From contig JACESI010000001.1 of assembly GCA_013911885.1 (NCBI GenBank), positions 1 to 64,000 on the forward strand: DNA of 64,000 bases, written 5' to 3'. Under the pieces are notes generated by a model. That model had not been told where the DNA came from. It did no database searches and saw nothing but the letters and a program-made list of their open reading frames with translations. The DNA is from Hyphomicrobiales bacterium. GTDB taxonomy: Bacteria > Pseudomonadota > Alphaproteobacteria > Rhizobiales > JACESI01. Every line of letters starts with the position of its first letter. Positions within the stretch are counted from its first letter, which is position 1. The position numbers and the translations under genes were made by a program. Positions 54,372 to 64,000 of this stretch are shown here, one piece after another.

Positions 54372-54929
54372 GTGTCGGCATCTTCCCCTCTTTCCGGCGT
54401 CGCTGATCGTTATGCGGGTGCTTTTTTCGACCTTTGCACCAGCGCTGCGAAGATCAAGTCAGCTGAAAGCGATCTCGATGCACTTGAAAAAGCGCTGAAC
54501 GAAAGCGCTGATTTCATGCGCTTTGTCAGAAGCCCGGTTTTCTCGACCGATGATCAGGTGCGCGCAATAGACGCTATCCTGACAAAGGCGAATATGAGCG
54601 AGATGACGGCGAATTTCATTCGCGTCGTTGCCCGCAACCGGCGGCTCTTCGTTCTGCCCGCCATGATTGTGGCCTTCCGAACCATGGCAGCAGAAGCGCG
54701 CGGCGAAGTATCAGGCGATGTCACATCGGCTGTAAAGCTCACCGCCGAACAACGCACTGAATTGCAAGCCGCACTCAAAGCCAAGATCGGCAAAGACGTG
54801 GCGCTCAATGAAACCGTTGATCCTTCTATTCTGGGCGGCCTTATCGTCAAGGTCGGCAGCCGAATGATCGACACGTCCATCCGGACGAAACTTAATTCCC
54901 TTAAAATAATGATGAAAGAGGTTGGCTGA
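54372..54929 (+). CDS. atpH: ATP synthase F1 subunit delta
   Basis: Delta subunit (OSCP homologue) that links F1 to the peripheral stalk. The 185 residues show [65 protein letters not shown], and the C-terminal [33 protein letters not shown]. Translation begins at GTG (SASSPLS) with AGGA five bases upstream. It opens the F1 operon atpHAGDC. The F0 genes are elsewhere, as is normal in alphaproteobacteria. Its stop overlaps the atpA start by one base (TGATG). Confidence 0.96.
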   Translation: MSASSPLSGVADRYAGAFFDLCTSAAKIKSAESDLDALEKALNESADFMRFVRSPVFSTDDQVRAIDAILTKANMSEMTANFIRVVARNRRLFVLPAMIVAFRTMAAEARGEVSGDVTSAVKLTAEQRTELQAALKAKIGKDVALNETVDPSILGGLIVKVGSRMIDTSIRTKLNSLKIMMKEVG

Positions 54930-56458
54930 TGGAAATTCGGGCCGCGGAAATTTCTGCAATCCTCAAGGAACAGATCGCGAATTTCGGCAAGGAAGCAGAG
55001 GTTTCTGAAGTCGGACAGGTGCTCTCCGTCGGTGACGGTATTGCCCGCGTTTATGGCCTTGACAATGTGCAGGCTGGCGAGATGGTCGAGTTCCCCGGTG
55101 GAATTCGCGGCATGGCGCTGAACCTTGAAACAGACAATGTCGGTGTCGTGATCTTCGGCTCGGACCGCGACATCAAGGAAGGCGACACGGTCAAACGGAC
55201 CGGCGCCATCGTGGATGTGCCTGTCGGCAAGGGTCTTCTCGGCCGCGTCGTCGACGCTCTTGGCAATCCGATTGACGGCAAAGGCCCGATCGTAGCGGAC
55301 AAACGCACCCGCGTTGACGTCAAGGCACCGGGCATCATCCCGCGCAAATCCGTGCATGAGCCGATGTCGACCGGCCTCAAAGCGATTGATGCGCTGATCC
55401 CGGTTGGCCGCGGCCAGCGTGAACTCGTCATCGGTGACCGCCAGACGGGCAAGACCGCGATCCTTCTCGACACCTTCCTCAACCAGAAATCCCTGAATGA
55501 AGGCGACGACGAGAGCAAGAAGCTCTACTGCATCTATGTCGCGGTTGGCCAGAAGCGCTCGACGGTCGCCCAGTTCGTGAAAGTGCTGGAAGAACGCGGC
55601 GCGCTCGAATATTCGATCATCGTTGCCGCAACCGCCTCTGATCCGGCGCCGATGCAGTATCTCGCACCGTTCACCGGCTCGGCCATGGGTGAATTCTTCC
55701 GCGACAACGGCATGCATGCGCTGATCGGTTATGATGATTTGTCGAAACAGGCCGTTGCCTATCGCCAGATGTCGCTCCTGCTGCGCCGCCCGCCCGGGCG
55801 CGAGGCCTATCCGGGCGACGTTTTCTACCTCCATTCGCGCCTTCTCGAGCGTTCCGCAAAACTGAACGCCGAGAATGGTTCCGGTTCGATGACCGCGCTT
55901 CCCGTGATTGAGACACAGGGCAACGACGTGTCCGCGTTCATTCCAACCAATGTGATTTCGATCACCGATGGCCAGATCTTCCTTGAGACAGACCTCTTCT
56001 ATCAGGGCATTCGTCCGGCAGTGAACGTTGGTCTCTCCGTGTCGCGCGTTGGTTCGTCCGCCCAGATCAAGGCGATGAAACAGGTTGCGGGTTCAATCAA
56101 GGGCGAACTTGCGCAATACCGCGAAATGGCGGCCTTTGCCCAGTTCGGCTCAGACCTCGATGCGGCAACCCAGCGTCTCTTGAACCGCGGCGCGCGCCTG
56201 ACCGAGCTTTTGAAACAGCCCCAGTTCTCCCCGCTTAAAACGGAAGAACAGGTCGCGGTGATCTATGCCGGCGTGAAGGGCTATCTTGATAAACTGACCG
56301 TCGCACAGGTCGGTCCGTTCGAACGTGGTCTTCTGTCGAGTCTGCGCGGTGATCATGCCTCCCTTCTCGCGCAGATCCGAAAGGAAGAGAAGCTGACTGA
56401 CGAAAGCGAAGGCAAGCTCAAAGCGGCGATCGAAGCTTTCCTCAAGGGCTTTGCCTAA
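54929..56458 (+). CDS. atpA: ATP synthase F1 subunit alpha
   Basis: Non-catalytic nucleotide-binding subunit of the F1 hexamer. The N-terminal beta-barrel is followed by the P-loop [15 protein letters not shown], the stretch [27 protein letters not shown], and the adenine-contact and Arg-finger region [43 protein letters not shown] with the conserved Arg. The 509 residues are full length. It overlaps atpH by one base and is separated from atpG by 73 nt that hold a long hairpin. Confidence 0.99.
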   Translation: MEIRAAEISAILKEQIANFGKEAEVSEVGQVLSVGDGIARVYGLDNVQAGEMVEFPGGIRGMALNLETDNVGVVIFGSDRDIKEGDTVKRTGAIVDVPVGKGLLGRVVDALGNPIDGKGPIVADKRTRVDVKAPGIIPRKSVHEPMSTGLKAIDALIPVGRGQRELVIGDRQTGKTAILLDTFLNQKSLNEGDDESKKLYCIYVAVGQKRSTVAQFVKVLEERGALEYSIIVAATASDPAPMQYLAPFTGSAMGEFFRDNGMHALIGYDDLSKQAVAYRQMSLLLRRPPGREAYPGDVFYLHSRLLERSAKLNAENGSGSMTALPVIETQGNDVSAFIPTNVISITDGQIFLETDLFYQGIRPAVNVGLSVSRVGSSAQIKAMKQVAGSIKGELAQYREMAAFAQFGSDLDAATQRLLNRGARLTELLKQPQFSPLKTEEQVAVIYAGVKGYLDKLTVAQVGPFERGLLSSLRGDHASLLAQIRKEEKLTDESEGKLKAAIEAFLKGFA

Positions 56459-56465
56459 CCATCAG

Positions 56466-56496
56466 GGCGCGGTTTCTCCGATGGGAGACCCGCGCC
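56466..56496 (+). other. Intercistronic hairpin between atpA and atpG
   Basis: GGCGCGG pairs with CCGCGCC, and inside TCTCC pairs with GGAGA, around a GATG loop, giving about 12 bp. TTTCCTG follows, which is a poor T-tract. Probable role is processing, stabilisation or partial termination that tunes subunit ratios, which is inference. Confidence 0.5.
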
Positions 56497-56531
56497 TTTC
56501 CTGAATTTTCAAGAAGACCAAAGGGACCTCG

Positions 56532-57407
56532 ATGGCGAGCCTTAAGGATCTAAAAAACCGGATCGCGTCGGTGAAAGCCACGCAGAAGATCACCAAAGCC
56601 ATGCAGATGGTGGCGGCTGCGAAATTGCGCAAGGCGCAGGAAGCGGCACAAGCAGCGCGTCCCTATGCCGAGCGCATGAGCGCGGTCATGGCGAACATTT
56701 CAGCCGGCGTCCAGGGCAATGCCAACGCGCCGCGCCTGATGGCAGGAACCGGCAAGGACGATGTCCATCTTCTCGTTGTCATGACCGCCGAGCGCGGCCT
56801 CTGCGGCGGCTTCAACTCCTCGATTGCGCGCCTTGCCCGGGTCCATATCAACAGGCTCCTCTCCAGTGGCAAAACGGTCAAAATCCTCTGCGTCGGCAAA
56901 AAAGGCTTTGACGCCCTGAAAGGTCAGTATCGTTCGCTCATCATCGACACGGTCGACCTTCGCGACGTCAAGCAGATGGCGTTTGTCAATGCCGATCCGA
57001 TCGGAAAACGCCTGATCGCCATGTTCGATGCGGGCGAATTCGATGTCTGCACGATCTTTTACTCGCGGTTTGAGTCCGTGATCTCGCAAATCCCGACGGC
57101 GCAGCAGATCATTCCGGCCGAAACGCCGGAAATCGACAATGCCGTCGAGCAGATTTACTATGAATATGAGCCGGAAGAAGAAGAAATTCTGAAAGACTTG
57201 TTGCCACGCAACATTTCCATGCAGATTTTCCGTGGCCTTCTGGAAAATGCGGCCTCTGAGCAGGGCGCGCGCATGAGCGCCATGGACAATGCCACACGCA
57301 ATGCGGGCGAGATGATCGAGAAACTGACGATCAGCTACAACCGCCAGCGTCAGGCCCAGATTACAAAAGAACTGATCGAAATCATTTCCGGTGCGGAAGC
57401 GCTGTAA
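56532..57407 (+). CDS. atpG: ATP synthase F1 subunit gamma
   Basis: Central rotor shaft of F1. The N-terminal helix [39 protein letters not shown] and C-terminal helix [44 protein letters not shown] form the coiled-coil axle. The middle Rossmann-like part includes [17 protein letters not shown]. The 291 residues are normal. AAAGGGAC lies upstream of the ATG. Confidence 0.98.
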   Translation: MASLKDLKNRIASVKATQKITKAMQMVAAAKLRKAQEAAQAARPYAERMSAVMANISAGVQGNANAPRLMAGTGKDDVHLLVVMTAERGLCGGFNSSIARLARVHINRLLSSGKTVKILCVGKKGFDALKGQYRSLIIDTVDLRDVKQMAFVNADPIGKRLIAMFDAGEFDVCTIFYSRFESVISQIPTAQQIIPAETPEIDNAVEQIYYEYEPEEEEILKDLLPRNISMQIFRGLLENAASEQGARMSAMDNATRNAGEMIEKLTISYNRQRQAQITKELIEIISGAEAL

Positions 57408-58904
<1,497 letters not shown>

Positions 58905-58906
58905 TC

Positions 58907-59110
58907 ATGACTTCGGCGCGGGCAGACCTTTCGCTTGATGACTGCATCAACGAGACCTGCCCGTGGTCCGGCAAGCCGGTCGATCCGGCAAGCCTGACAC
59001 TCTATAGAGGAAATGTCGTGGGCTTTTGCAACACCGGCTGCCGCGACAAGTTTGACCAGGCCGTCTCGCATTTTGAGACGTCCATGACCAAAGAGAAACC
59101 CAATGGCTGA
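58907..59110 (+). CDS. Small YHS/TRASH-like metal-binding protein within the atp operon
   Basis: A 67-residue protein with four cysteines (DDCINETCPWSGKPV and VGFCNTGCRDKF). The pattern CPxSGKPV...YRGxVVGFCNxGCRxxF is that of a YHS/TRASH-type treble-clef domain, which binds zinc or copper. No signal peptide or membrane segment is present, so it is likely cytoplasmic. It starts 2 nt after the atpD stop (ATG 58907; a GTG at 58901 overlaps that stop). It ends with an 8-nt overlap with atpC (ATGGCTGA), so it is translationally coupled to both. Its role is unknown; possible roles are metal supply or protection, or F1 assembly, but these are guesses. The reading frame is well conserved in composition with its neighbours, so it is unlikely to be spurious. 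Confidence 0.85.
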   Translation: MTSARADLSLDDCINETCPWSGKPVDPASLTLYRGNVVGFCNTGCRDKFDQAVSHFETSMTKEKPNG

Positions 59111-59504
59111 GGCTTTCACCTTCGAACTCGTATCGCCGGAACGGCTGATTTTCTCGGGCAACGCAACTGAAGTCGTGGTTCCCGGGACCGAGGGCTATTT
59201 TACGGTGATGAAGAACCATGCGCCGTTCATGTCGACGGTCAAACCGGGTGTGGTCGAGGCAACACTCGATTCTGGCGACGCGATGAAAGTTTTCGTCCGC
59301 GGCGGCCTCGCCGATGTTTCACCGTCAGGTTTCACGCTTCTTGCTGAAATCGCAGTGCCGGTCGGCGATCTCACAACCGCGATGATTGACCGCGAGATTG
59401 CAAATGCGCGCGAGGATCTGAGCCTCGCAAACGACGACAAGAGGCAATCGGCGCAGGAGCGCGTGGATCAGCTGAATGAAGTCAAATCGAGCCTCGGCCT
59501 CTAG
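59103..59504 (+). CDS. atpC: ATP synthase F1 subunit epsilon
   Basis: Epsilon subunit at the base of the rotor that can inhibit ATP hydrolysis. The N-terminal beta-sandwich (FTFELVSPERLIFSGNATEVVVPGTEGYFTVMKNHAPFMSTVKPGVVEA) is followed by a C-terminal helical part (TTAMIDREIANAREDLSLANDDKRQSAQERVDQLNEVKSSL). The 133 residues are typical. It overlaps the YHS-like gene by 8 nt. An intrinsic terminator follows. Confidence 0.97.
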   Translation: MAEAFTFELVSPERLIFSGNATEVVVPGTEGYFTVMKNHAPFMSTVKPGVVEATLDSGDAMKVFVRGGLADVSPSGFTLLAEIAVPVGDLTTAMIDREIANAREDLSLANDDKRQSAQERVDQLNEVKSSLGL

Positions 59505-59524
59505 ACGCGTCCACCGGACAAAAT

Positions 59525-59552
59525 AAAAGCGGGCCTCGGCCCGCTTTTTTGT
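59525..59552 (+). terminator. Intrinsic terminator of the atp operon
   Basis: AAAGCGGGC-CTCG-GCCCGCTTT, a 9-bp stem extended by an A-T pair, followed by T residues and GTTTT, 20 nt after the atpC stop. Confidence 0.92.
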
Positions 59553-59585
59553 TTTGATGATCAGGATCAGCGCCGGTCTGGGCTT

Positions 59586-59939
59586 TTAGTCTGCAACCGC
59601 GGCGATAATACAGATTTCAACCAGAATGTCCGGGCTTGCCATCCGCGCCTCGACGCAGGCGCGCACCGGCTTCGGGACATCGGCAACCCACGGGTTCCAG
59701 ACCGCATTCATCGCCGCGAAGTCTTTCATATCGCGGATGAAAATCTGTGCCGAAATAAGATGGTGCCGGTCACTTCCCGCATCTTTCAAGAGCGCATCGA
59801 TCTTCGCCAGACATTCCTCTGTCTGAACCCTGATGTCGCCGCTCAGCGTATCCGGCACCTGCCCCGCCAGATAGACCGTGCCATTGTGGATCACGATCTT
59901 GTTGTAGCGTTCAGAATCGTGCATGCGCGTGATGGTCAT
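59586..59939 (-). CDS. RidA/YjgF family protein
   Basis: Small trimeric RidA-family protein. Characterised members hydrolyse reactive enamine/imine intermediates such as 2-aminoacrylate. The 117 residues show YNKIVIHNGTVYLAGQVPDTLSGDIRVQTEECLAKIDALLKDAGSDRHHLISAQIFIRDMKDFAAMNAVWNPWVADVPKPVRACVEARMASPDILVEI. The conserved Arg (PVRACVEA) and Glu near the C-terminus are present. The ATG at 59939 is preceded by GGAAGG. It lies 43 nt downstream of the glutathione transferase gene on the same strand and may be co-transcribed. Confidence 0.92.
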   Translation of the reverse strand: MTITRMHDSERYNKIVIHNGTVYLAGQVPDTLSGDIRVQTEECLAKIDALLKDAGSDRHHLISAQIFIRDMKDFAAMNAVWNPWVADVPKPVRACVEARMASPDILVEICIIAAVAD

Positions 59940-59982
59940 TTCTTTTCCTTCCAATGTCGTATGCTCACCTATACCGCTTGCT

Positions 59983-60612
59983 TCAACCGGCTGGTATCGC
60001 GCCCATGTCTTTCGGCACCTGATAGCCTTTTTGTACAGCGGGACGCGAGGCAATCGCCTGATACCAGCGCCGGACATTCGGATAATCTGAAAGTTTTATT
60101 TTGTGCCATTCATGGCGGGATGCCCACGGCCAGCAAGCCATATCCGCTATACTGTACTCATTGACGATGAAATCGCGCCCTTCAAGCCGCTGATCGAGAA
60201 CCTTGTAAAGGCGCTTTGCCTCGGTTTGGAAGCGTTCTTCCGCATATGCCGATTTGCCCGCATTATAATGCAGGAAATGGTGCCCCTGACCAAGCATCGG
60301 CCCGAAGCCCCCCATCTGCCACATCAACCATTCCATCGTACGCCAACGGTCATCGCCGTCTTTAGCAAGGAATTTGCCATATTTATCGGCGAGATAGACC
60401 ATGATCGCCCCCGACTCCATCAAGGCCATACCGTTGTCGTGATCGAGAATGGCGGGGATTTTGTTGTTCGGGCTGATTTTCAGGAAATCCGGCCTGAACT
60501 GATCATCTGCGCCGATATCGATCGCATGCGCCGTATAGGCTACGCCCAGCTCTTCAAGCAGGATGGAAACCTTGCGACCATTGGGTGTGGTCCATGTGTA
60601 TAAATCGATCAT
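59983..60612 (-). CDS. Glutathione S-transferase family protein (YghU/YfcG-like)
   Basis: A 209-residue Nu-class-like glutathione transferase. The N-terminal thioredoxin fold has LYTWTTPNGRKVSILLEELGVAYTAHAIDI, SPNNKIPAILDHD and ALMESGAIMVYLADKYG with the glutathione-binding Glu-Ser. The C-terminal all-alpha domain includes WLMWQMGGFGPMLGQGHHFLHYN and DFIVNEYSIADMACWPW. TPNGRKV in place of a catalytic Tyr/Ser/Cys is typical of YghU/YfcG (disulfide-bond oxidoreductase) and Ure2p-like members. AAGGAGG precedes the ATG. It is followed by ridA. Confidence 0.92.
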   Translation of the reverse strand: MIDLYTWTTPNGRKVSILLEELGVAYTAHAIDIGADDQFRPDFLKISPNNKIPAILDHDNGMALMESGAIMVYLADKYGKFLAKDGDDRWRTMEWLMWQMGGFGPMLGQGHHFLHYNAGKSAYAEERFQTEAKRLYKVLDQRLEGRDFIVNEYSIADMACWPWASRHEWHKIKLSDYPNVRRWYQAIASRPAVQKGYQVPKDMGAIPAG

Positions 60613-60726
60613 TCAATGCCTCCTTGTAGCACTGCCAGGGGTCAGGCAGCCCCGAGAAGAGAACACAATGGAATGACTATTGGAAGACTGCCAACCGCGA
60701 AGCATGGCGCCCAAAATAGATAAAAG

Positions 60727-61488
60727 CTAGATCGCGAGATATTCGTGCCGAAGATCCTCGTCATCGAGAACTTGTTGCGCGGTTCCCTCGAACACGATAT
60801 TGCCCGTGTCCAAAATGAGCGCGCGGTCGGCAAGTTTCAGCGCCGCCACGGCGTTCTGTTCGACGATGATGGTCGTGATCCCGAGCGCACGCACGCCTTG
60901 CAGGATGCGTTCGATCTCCTGCACGATAACCGGCGCCAAGCCTTCATAGGGTTCATCCAGAAGCAGCAGCTTCAAGTCCCGGGCAAGCGCACGGGCGACC
61001 GCGAGCATCTGCTGCTCGCCGCCCGAAAGGGTGGTTGCAACCTGCATGCGCCGCTCGGCAAGGCGCGGAAAATGTTCATAGACCCGTTCGATTTCCCAGC
61101 CCTTGTTGCCATCGACCTGGCTCAGGATCAGGTTTTCCTCAACCGTCAAACCGCCGATGATACGGCGATCCTCGGGCACAAGCTGAATACCCGCCCGCGA
61201 TGCCTGAAATGATTTCATCTTGTGGATAGCTTGACCATTCAGATAGATTTCGCCTTTCTGCAGCCCCGGATTGTCGAGACGGGCAATCGTGCGCAGTGTC
61301 GAGGTTTTGCCAGCGCCATTGCGTCCGAGAAGAGCCACGATCTCACCTTCGGCGATATCGAAAGAGACCCCCTGCACGATATAGCTCTCGCCATAATAGG
61401 CGTGGATGTCGCGAACCGATAAATAGGCTTCCTTTTTCGGCGCGGTCGCCGGTGTCGCCGCCGGATGGGTCATCGCTTCGGCTTCCAT
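60727..61488 (-). CDS. livF: Branched-chain amino acid/amide ABC transporter ATPase (LivF-like)
   Basis: One of the two ATPases of a HAAT-family importer. Walker A LLGRNGAGKTSTLRTIARL, Q-loop region GIQLVPEDRRIIGGLTVEENL, signature LSGGEQQMLAVARALARD, Walker B LLLLDEPYEGLAP and switch region TTIIVEQNAVAAL (Gln in place of His, as in LivF) are present. The ATG at 61488 has GGAGGA upstream and overlaps the livG stop by one base. The N-terminus has a variable Ala/Pro stretch (MTHPAATPATAPKKE). Confidence 0.93.
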   Translation of the reverse strand: MEAEAMTHPAATPATAPKKEAYLSVRDIHAYYGESYIVQGVSFDIAEGEIVALLGRNGAGKTSTLRTIARLDNPGLQKGEIYLNGQAIHKMKSFQASRAGIQLVPEDRRIIGGLTVEENLILSQVDGNKGWEIERVYEHFPRLAERRMQVATTLSGGEQQMLAVARALARDLKLLLLDEPYEGLAPVIVQEIERILQGVRALGITTIIVEQNAVAALKLADRALILDTGNIVFEGTAQQVLDDEDLRHEYLAI

Positions 61489-62252
61489 CAATGTGCTCCT
61501 CCGAGATAGGCTTCTTGTACTTTCGGATTGCCGCGCACCTGTTCCGGGGTTCCTTCGGCAATGATCTGGCCCTGGGCCAGAACCGAAATCTTGTCGGCGA
61601 GTGAGAACACGACATGCATGTCGTGCTCGATAATGACCTTGGTCATACCGCGTTGTTTCAGCTTTTGCAGAAGTTCGATCGTACGGTTTGTATCGTGCCG
61701 GGCCATGCCGGCTGTCGGCTCGTCGAGAAGAAGAAGCCGGGGCTTCTGGATCAGACCCATCGCGAGTTCAAGCCGCCGCTTGTTGCCGCGCGACAGACTG
61801 CCCGCCTCTGAAAAGCGCTCCTCGAAGAGGTTGACGTCTTCCAGAATATGCTCTGCCTCTTCCTGCAAGGCTTTCTCGCGCACAAGACCCTTCCACGCAT
61901 TGAAACGGAACGCGCCGTCCCGTTTTGCAAGGGCCGGCATCATCACATTGTGGAGGAGGCTCAGTTCCGGGAAAATTTCCGGCGTCTGAAACACCCTGAC
62001 AACGCCCATCTGATTGATCTCATGCGGGGCGTGATTGTCGAGCACCTCACCATTGAAGATCACATGGCCCTGATCGGGTTTGATGCGACCGACGCAGACA
62101 TTGAGAAGCGTGGATTTGCCCGCGCCGTTGGGCCCGATGATTGCGTGCACGGTGCCTTCCTCGATCTGGAGATCGACATCGGTGAGGGCATTCAAGCCGC
62201 CGAACCGCTTGCTCACATCGGCAACATTAAGAACGATGTTCCTGTCTGACAT
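61488..62252 (-). CDS. livG: Branched-chain amino acid/amide ABC transporter ATPase (LivG-like)
   Basis: Second ATPase of the HAAT importer. Walker A IGPNGAGKSTLLNVCVGRI, Q-loop VRVFQTPEIFPELSLLHNVMM, signature LSRGNKRRLELAMGLIQKP (Arg instead of Gly at the third position), Walker B LLLLDEPTAGMARHDT, and the switch His in KVIIEHDMHVV are visible. The C-terminal EGTPEQVRGNPKVQEAYLGG is the LivG hallmark. The start may be the ATG at 62252 or a GTG at 62261 that overlaps the livM stop by 4 nt. Confidence 0.93.
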   Translation of the reverse strand: MSDRNIVLNVADVSKRFGGLNALTDVDLQIEEGTVHAIIGPNGAGKSTLLNVCVGRIKPDQGHVIFNGEVLDNHAPHEINQMGVVRVFQTPEIFPELSLLHNVMMPALAKRDGAFRFNAWKGLVREKALQEEAEHILEDVNLFEERFSEAGSLSRGNKRRLELAMGLIQKPRLLLLDEPTAGMARHDTNRTIELLQKLKQRGMTKVIIEHDMHVVFSLADKISVLAQGQIIAEGTPEQVRGNPKVQEAYLGGAH

Positions 62253-62257
62253 GGGCC

Positions 62258-63436
62258 TCACTCCGCCGCTTGCGCTTCGCCGGAAATCGGCTTTTTGTCC
62301 GATCCCGTCTTACCCAGAAAGAGCCCGGCAATGCGCCGGATTCCTTCCATGACGCCGCCCGGCAGGAATATCACGATTACCATGAACATCAGCCCGAGCG
62401 TAAACTCCCAGCCCTCGCCAACGAACAGCGAAAGAAACTCGACAACGAAGTGTCGTAGTGCATCCGGCAAATAACTGAACATCGCATCAAGCACTCGTTC
62501 ATTGATCGAGGAGAATATCTGTTCGAGATATTTGATGATACCAGCACCGAGGATAGGCCCAACAAGGGTTCCGACGCCGCCGAGAATTGTCATCAGCACA
62601 ACTTCGCCAGACGCGGTCCACTGCATCCGCTCCGCTCCGGCGAGCGGGTCAGTCACCGCCAGAAGCGAACCTGCAAGCCCGGCATACATGCCCGAAATAA
62701 CGAAGGCGACAATCAGATAGGGCCGCGTGTTGATACCGGTATATTTGAGCCGGTTTTGGTTCGATTTAATGCCGCGCAGCATCAGACCGAAATCGGAACG
62801 GAAGATGCGAAGCGAGATATAAAAGCAGATGATCAAAAGCACCGCGCAGAAATAGAACCCCTCCCAGCCGCTCATCTTCATGCCGAAGAGATTGGTGATC
62901 GGAACGCCATGTTCCTGAACCCCGAACATGCTGTCGATGAGGCGCACATCTGCGTCAAGCAGGGATTGCGTACTGCCCGGCTCCCTGAGCGCCCGCAATT
63001 GCAGTCCGGTCTCGCCATTGGTAAGCGGGGTAAGCACAGAATAGGCGAGACTGTAGCTCATCTGGGCAAAGGCAAGGGTGAGGATCGAGAAATAAATCCC
63101 CGACCGGCGCAGGCTGACATAGCCGATAAGAAGTGCGAACAAGCCGGAAAAGGCGAGCGAAAACATCATTGCCGGCAGGACATTCACGGTGAACAGCTTG
63201 AAAGACCACACCGCCGCGTAAGAGCCGATGCCGAGAAACGCCGCATGTCCAAAGGATAGGTAGCCGGTCAGACCGAAAAGGATGTTGAAGCCGATTGCAA
63301 AAATCCCGTAGATCGCGAATTTCTGCAGAAGGTCCGGATAACCGGCTCCGATCGGCGCGAAAATGATCGGCGCACACAGAACCACTGCGCTGAAGGCGAG
63401 CATGAGAATGATGTCATTACGTTCAGAAGAGACCAT
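62258..63436 (-). CDS. livM: Branched-chain amino acid/amide ABC transporter permease (LivM-like)
   Basis: Inner-membrane permease with about ten helices. Typical stretches are [92 protein letters not shown] and [22 protein letters not shown] loop of about 50 residues ([20 protein letters not shown]...GVPITNLFG) is longer than in ordinary LivM proteins, where the equivalent segment is short. GGAGGA precedes the ATG. It lies 2 nt after the livH stop. Confidence 0.92.
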   Translation of the reverse strand: MVSSERNDIILMLAFSAVVLCAPIIFAPIGAGYPDLLQKFAIYGIFAIGFNILFGLTGYLSFGHAAFLGIGSYAAVWSFKLFTVNVLPAMMFSLAFSGLFALLIGYVSLRRSGIYFSILTLAFAQMSYSLAYSVLTPLTNGETGLQLRALREPGSTQSLLDADVRLIDSMFGVQEHGVPITNLFGMKMSGWEGFYFCAVLLIICFYISLRIFRSDFGLMLRGIKSNQNRLKYTGINTRPYLIVAFVISGMYAGLAGSLLAVTDPLAGAERMQWTASGEVVLMTILGGVGTLVGPILGAGIIKYLEQIFSSINERVLDAMFSYLPDALRHFVVEFLSLFVGEGWEFTLGLMFMVIVIFLPGGVMEGIRRIAGLFLGKTGSDKKPISGEAQAAE

Positions 63437-63438
63437 CT

Positions 63439-64000
63439 CTAGTCCTCCATCACGCCAGCCCGGCCCATCAGACCGCGCGGCAGGGTTAACAGAATTACGA
63501 CGGCGATAAGATAGATGACGATCTGGTCAATGCCCGGAAAGAAAATCCAGGTGTCCACGAAATCCAGCAATTTGTAGATTGCACCGGCTTTTTCGTCCGC
63601 AGAGGCATTCGGATAGATGAGAATCGCATAGGACGCGACACCCGTGAAGCTCTGCATGATGCCGAGAAGGAAGCCGGCGAACACCGCGCCCGGCAGCGAA
63701 CCCATGCCGCCGACCACGACAACCACGAAGGAAAGCACAAGAAAATCCATCCCCATGCGATAATCGGGCGGGAGTATCGGCGTGTACATCGCGCCGGCAA
63801 GCCCGGCCACAACCGCTGCAATGCCGAAGACAATCGTGAACCGCCGTTCGATGTCTATGCCGAGAATGCCGACGGTCTCCCGGTCGTTCATCCCGGCCCG
63901 AACCACCATGCCGTAAGTCGTGAACTGGAGAAAAGCGAACACGACGCCGATCACGAACGCGGAGAACAGGAAATAGATGAGACGCCACCACGGATAGACC
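63439..64000 (-). CDS. livH: Branched-chain amino acid/amide ABC transporter permease (LivH-like), 5'-truncated
   Basis: C-terminal part of the partner permease; the frame is open to the window edge (start outside). [61 protein letters not shown] and [27 protein letters not shown] are typical of LivH. An extra segment near the C-terminus ([31 protein letters not shown]) sits before the last helix and is not seen in standard LivH. The gene order livH-M-G-F is canonical. No periplasmic binding protein gene is in the window; it may lie upstream of livH. Confidence 0.9.
   Translation of the reverse strand, partial: VYPWWRLIYFLFSAFVIGVVFAFLQFTTYGMVVRAGMNDRETVGILGIDIERRFTIVFGIAAVVAGLAGAMYTPILPPDYRMGMDFLVLSFVVVVVGGMGSLPGAVFAGFLLGIMQSFTGVASYAILIYPNASADEKAGAIYKLLDFVDTWIFFPGIDQIVIYLIAVVILLTLPRGLMGRAGVMED

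Overview
The window is a gene-dense stretch of an alphaproteobacterial chromosome, most likely from the order Hyphomicrobiales (Rhizobiales) or a close relative. The pointers are a GcrA cell-cycle regulator with GANTC methylation sites upstream, an F1-only ATP synthase operon (atpHAGDC without F0), a SAM-II riboswitch before metZ, a ybhL-type leader before a Bax-inhibitor-family gene, an Irr-type ICE box before bacterioferritin, a two-domain dCTP deaminase and a DUF2794 protein. Codon use and GC content look even throughout. I see no prophage, integron, CRISPR array, rRNA, tRNA or intact insertion sequence. Almost every gene is core metabolism, transport or housekeeping.

Layout. 1-2.4 kb: end of the 2-oxoglutarate dehydrogenase operon (odhB, lpdA). 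2.4-5.8 kb: secreted unknown and xerC (-), then apaG and trkH (+). 5.8-11 kb: a two-gene RND pump whose permease has an unusual extra membrane block. 11.2-14.4 kb: argD-argF-hslO (-), with a terminator-like hairpin in the leader. 14.5-16.4 kb: a DMT exporter and gcrA. 16.5-24.8 kb: complete phosphate regulon phoR-pstSCAB-phoU-phoB with a triple Pho box, divergent from a polyphosphate kinase 2 gene. 26-27 kb: bfd-like ferredoxin and bacterioferritin with ICE box and promoter. 27-29.6 kb: dCTP deaminase and SAM-II-controlled metZ. 30-32.4 kb: Tat-exported L,D-transpeptidase, small lipoprotein, BenE transporter. 32.4-32.6 kb: a structured palindromic repeat whose edge holds the stop codon of fsa. 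32.6-39.8 kb: fsa, priA, tesA and the divergent ybbA-ybbP exporter pair. 40-45 kb: ybhL-family gene with RNA leader, GNAT acetyltransferase, DUF2794, htpG and a DUF1223 protein. 45.4-53.3 kb: acnA, yciB, ftsY, mtaB, dapF. 53.3-59.5 kb: a methyltransferase and atpHAGDC, with a small Cys-rich YHS/TRASH-like gene wedged between atpD and atpC. 59.6-64 kb: RidA, a glutathione transferase, and a livHMGF-type amino-acid/amide ABC transporter running off the right edge.

How it fits together. Several clusters form working units: phosphate sensing and uptake sit beside polyphosphate chemistry, iron storage sits beside its presumed reductase partner under an iron-responsive site, and methionine synthesis is controlled by a SAM-sensing RNA.

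I do not see a clearly new multi-gene system. The best leads are: (i) the YHS-like gene translationally coupled inside the ATP synthase operon; (ii) the RND permease with about 160 extra residues carrying roughly four added membrane helices; (iii) PstA with a periplasmic insert of about 330 residues containing a coiled coil; (iv) the 133-bp nested palindrome at the end of fsa; and (v) terminator-like hairpins just after the inferred promoters of argD and htpG.
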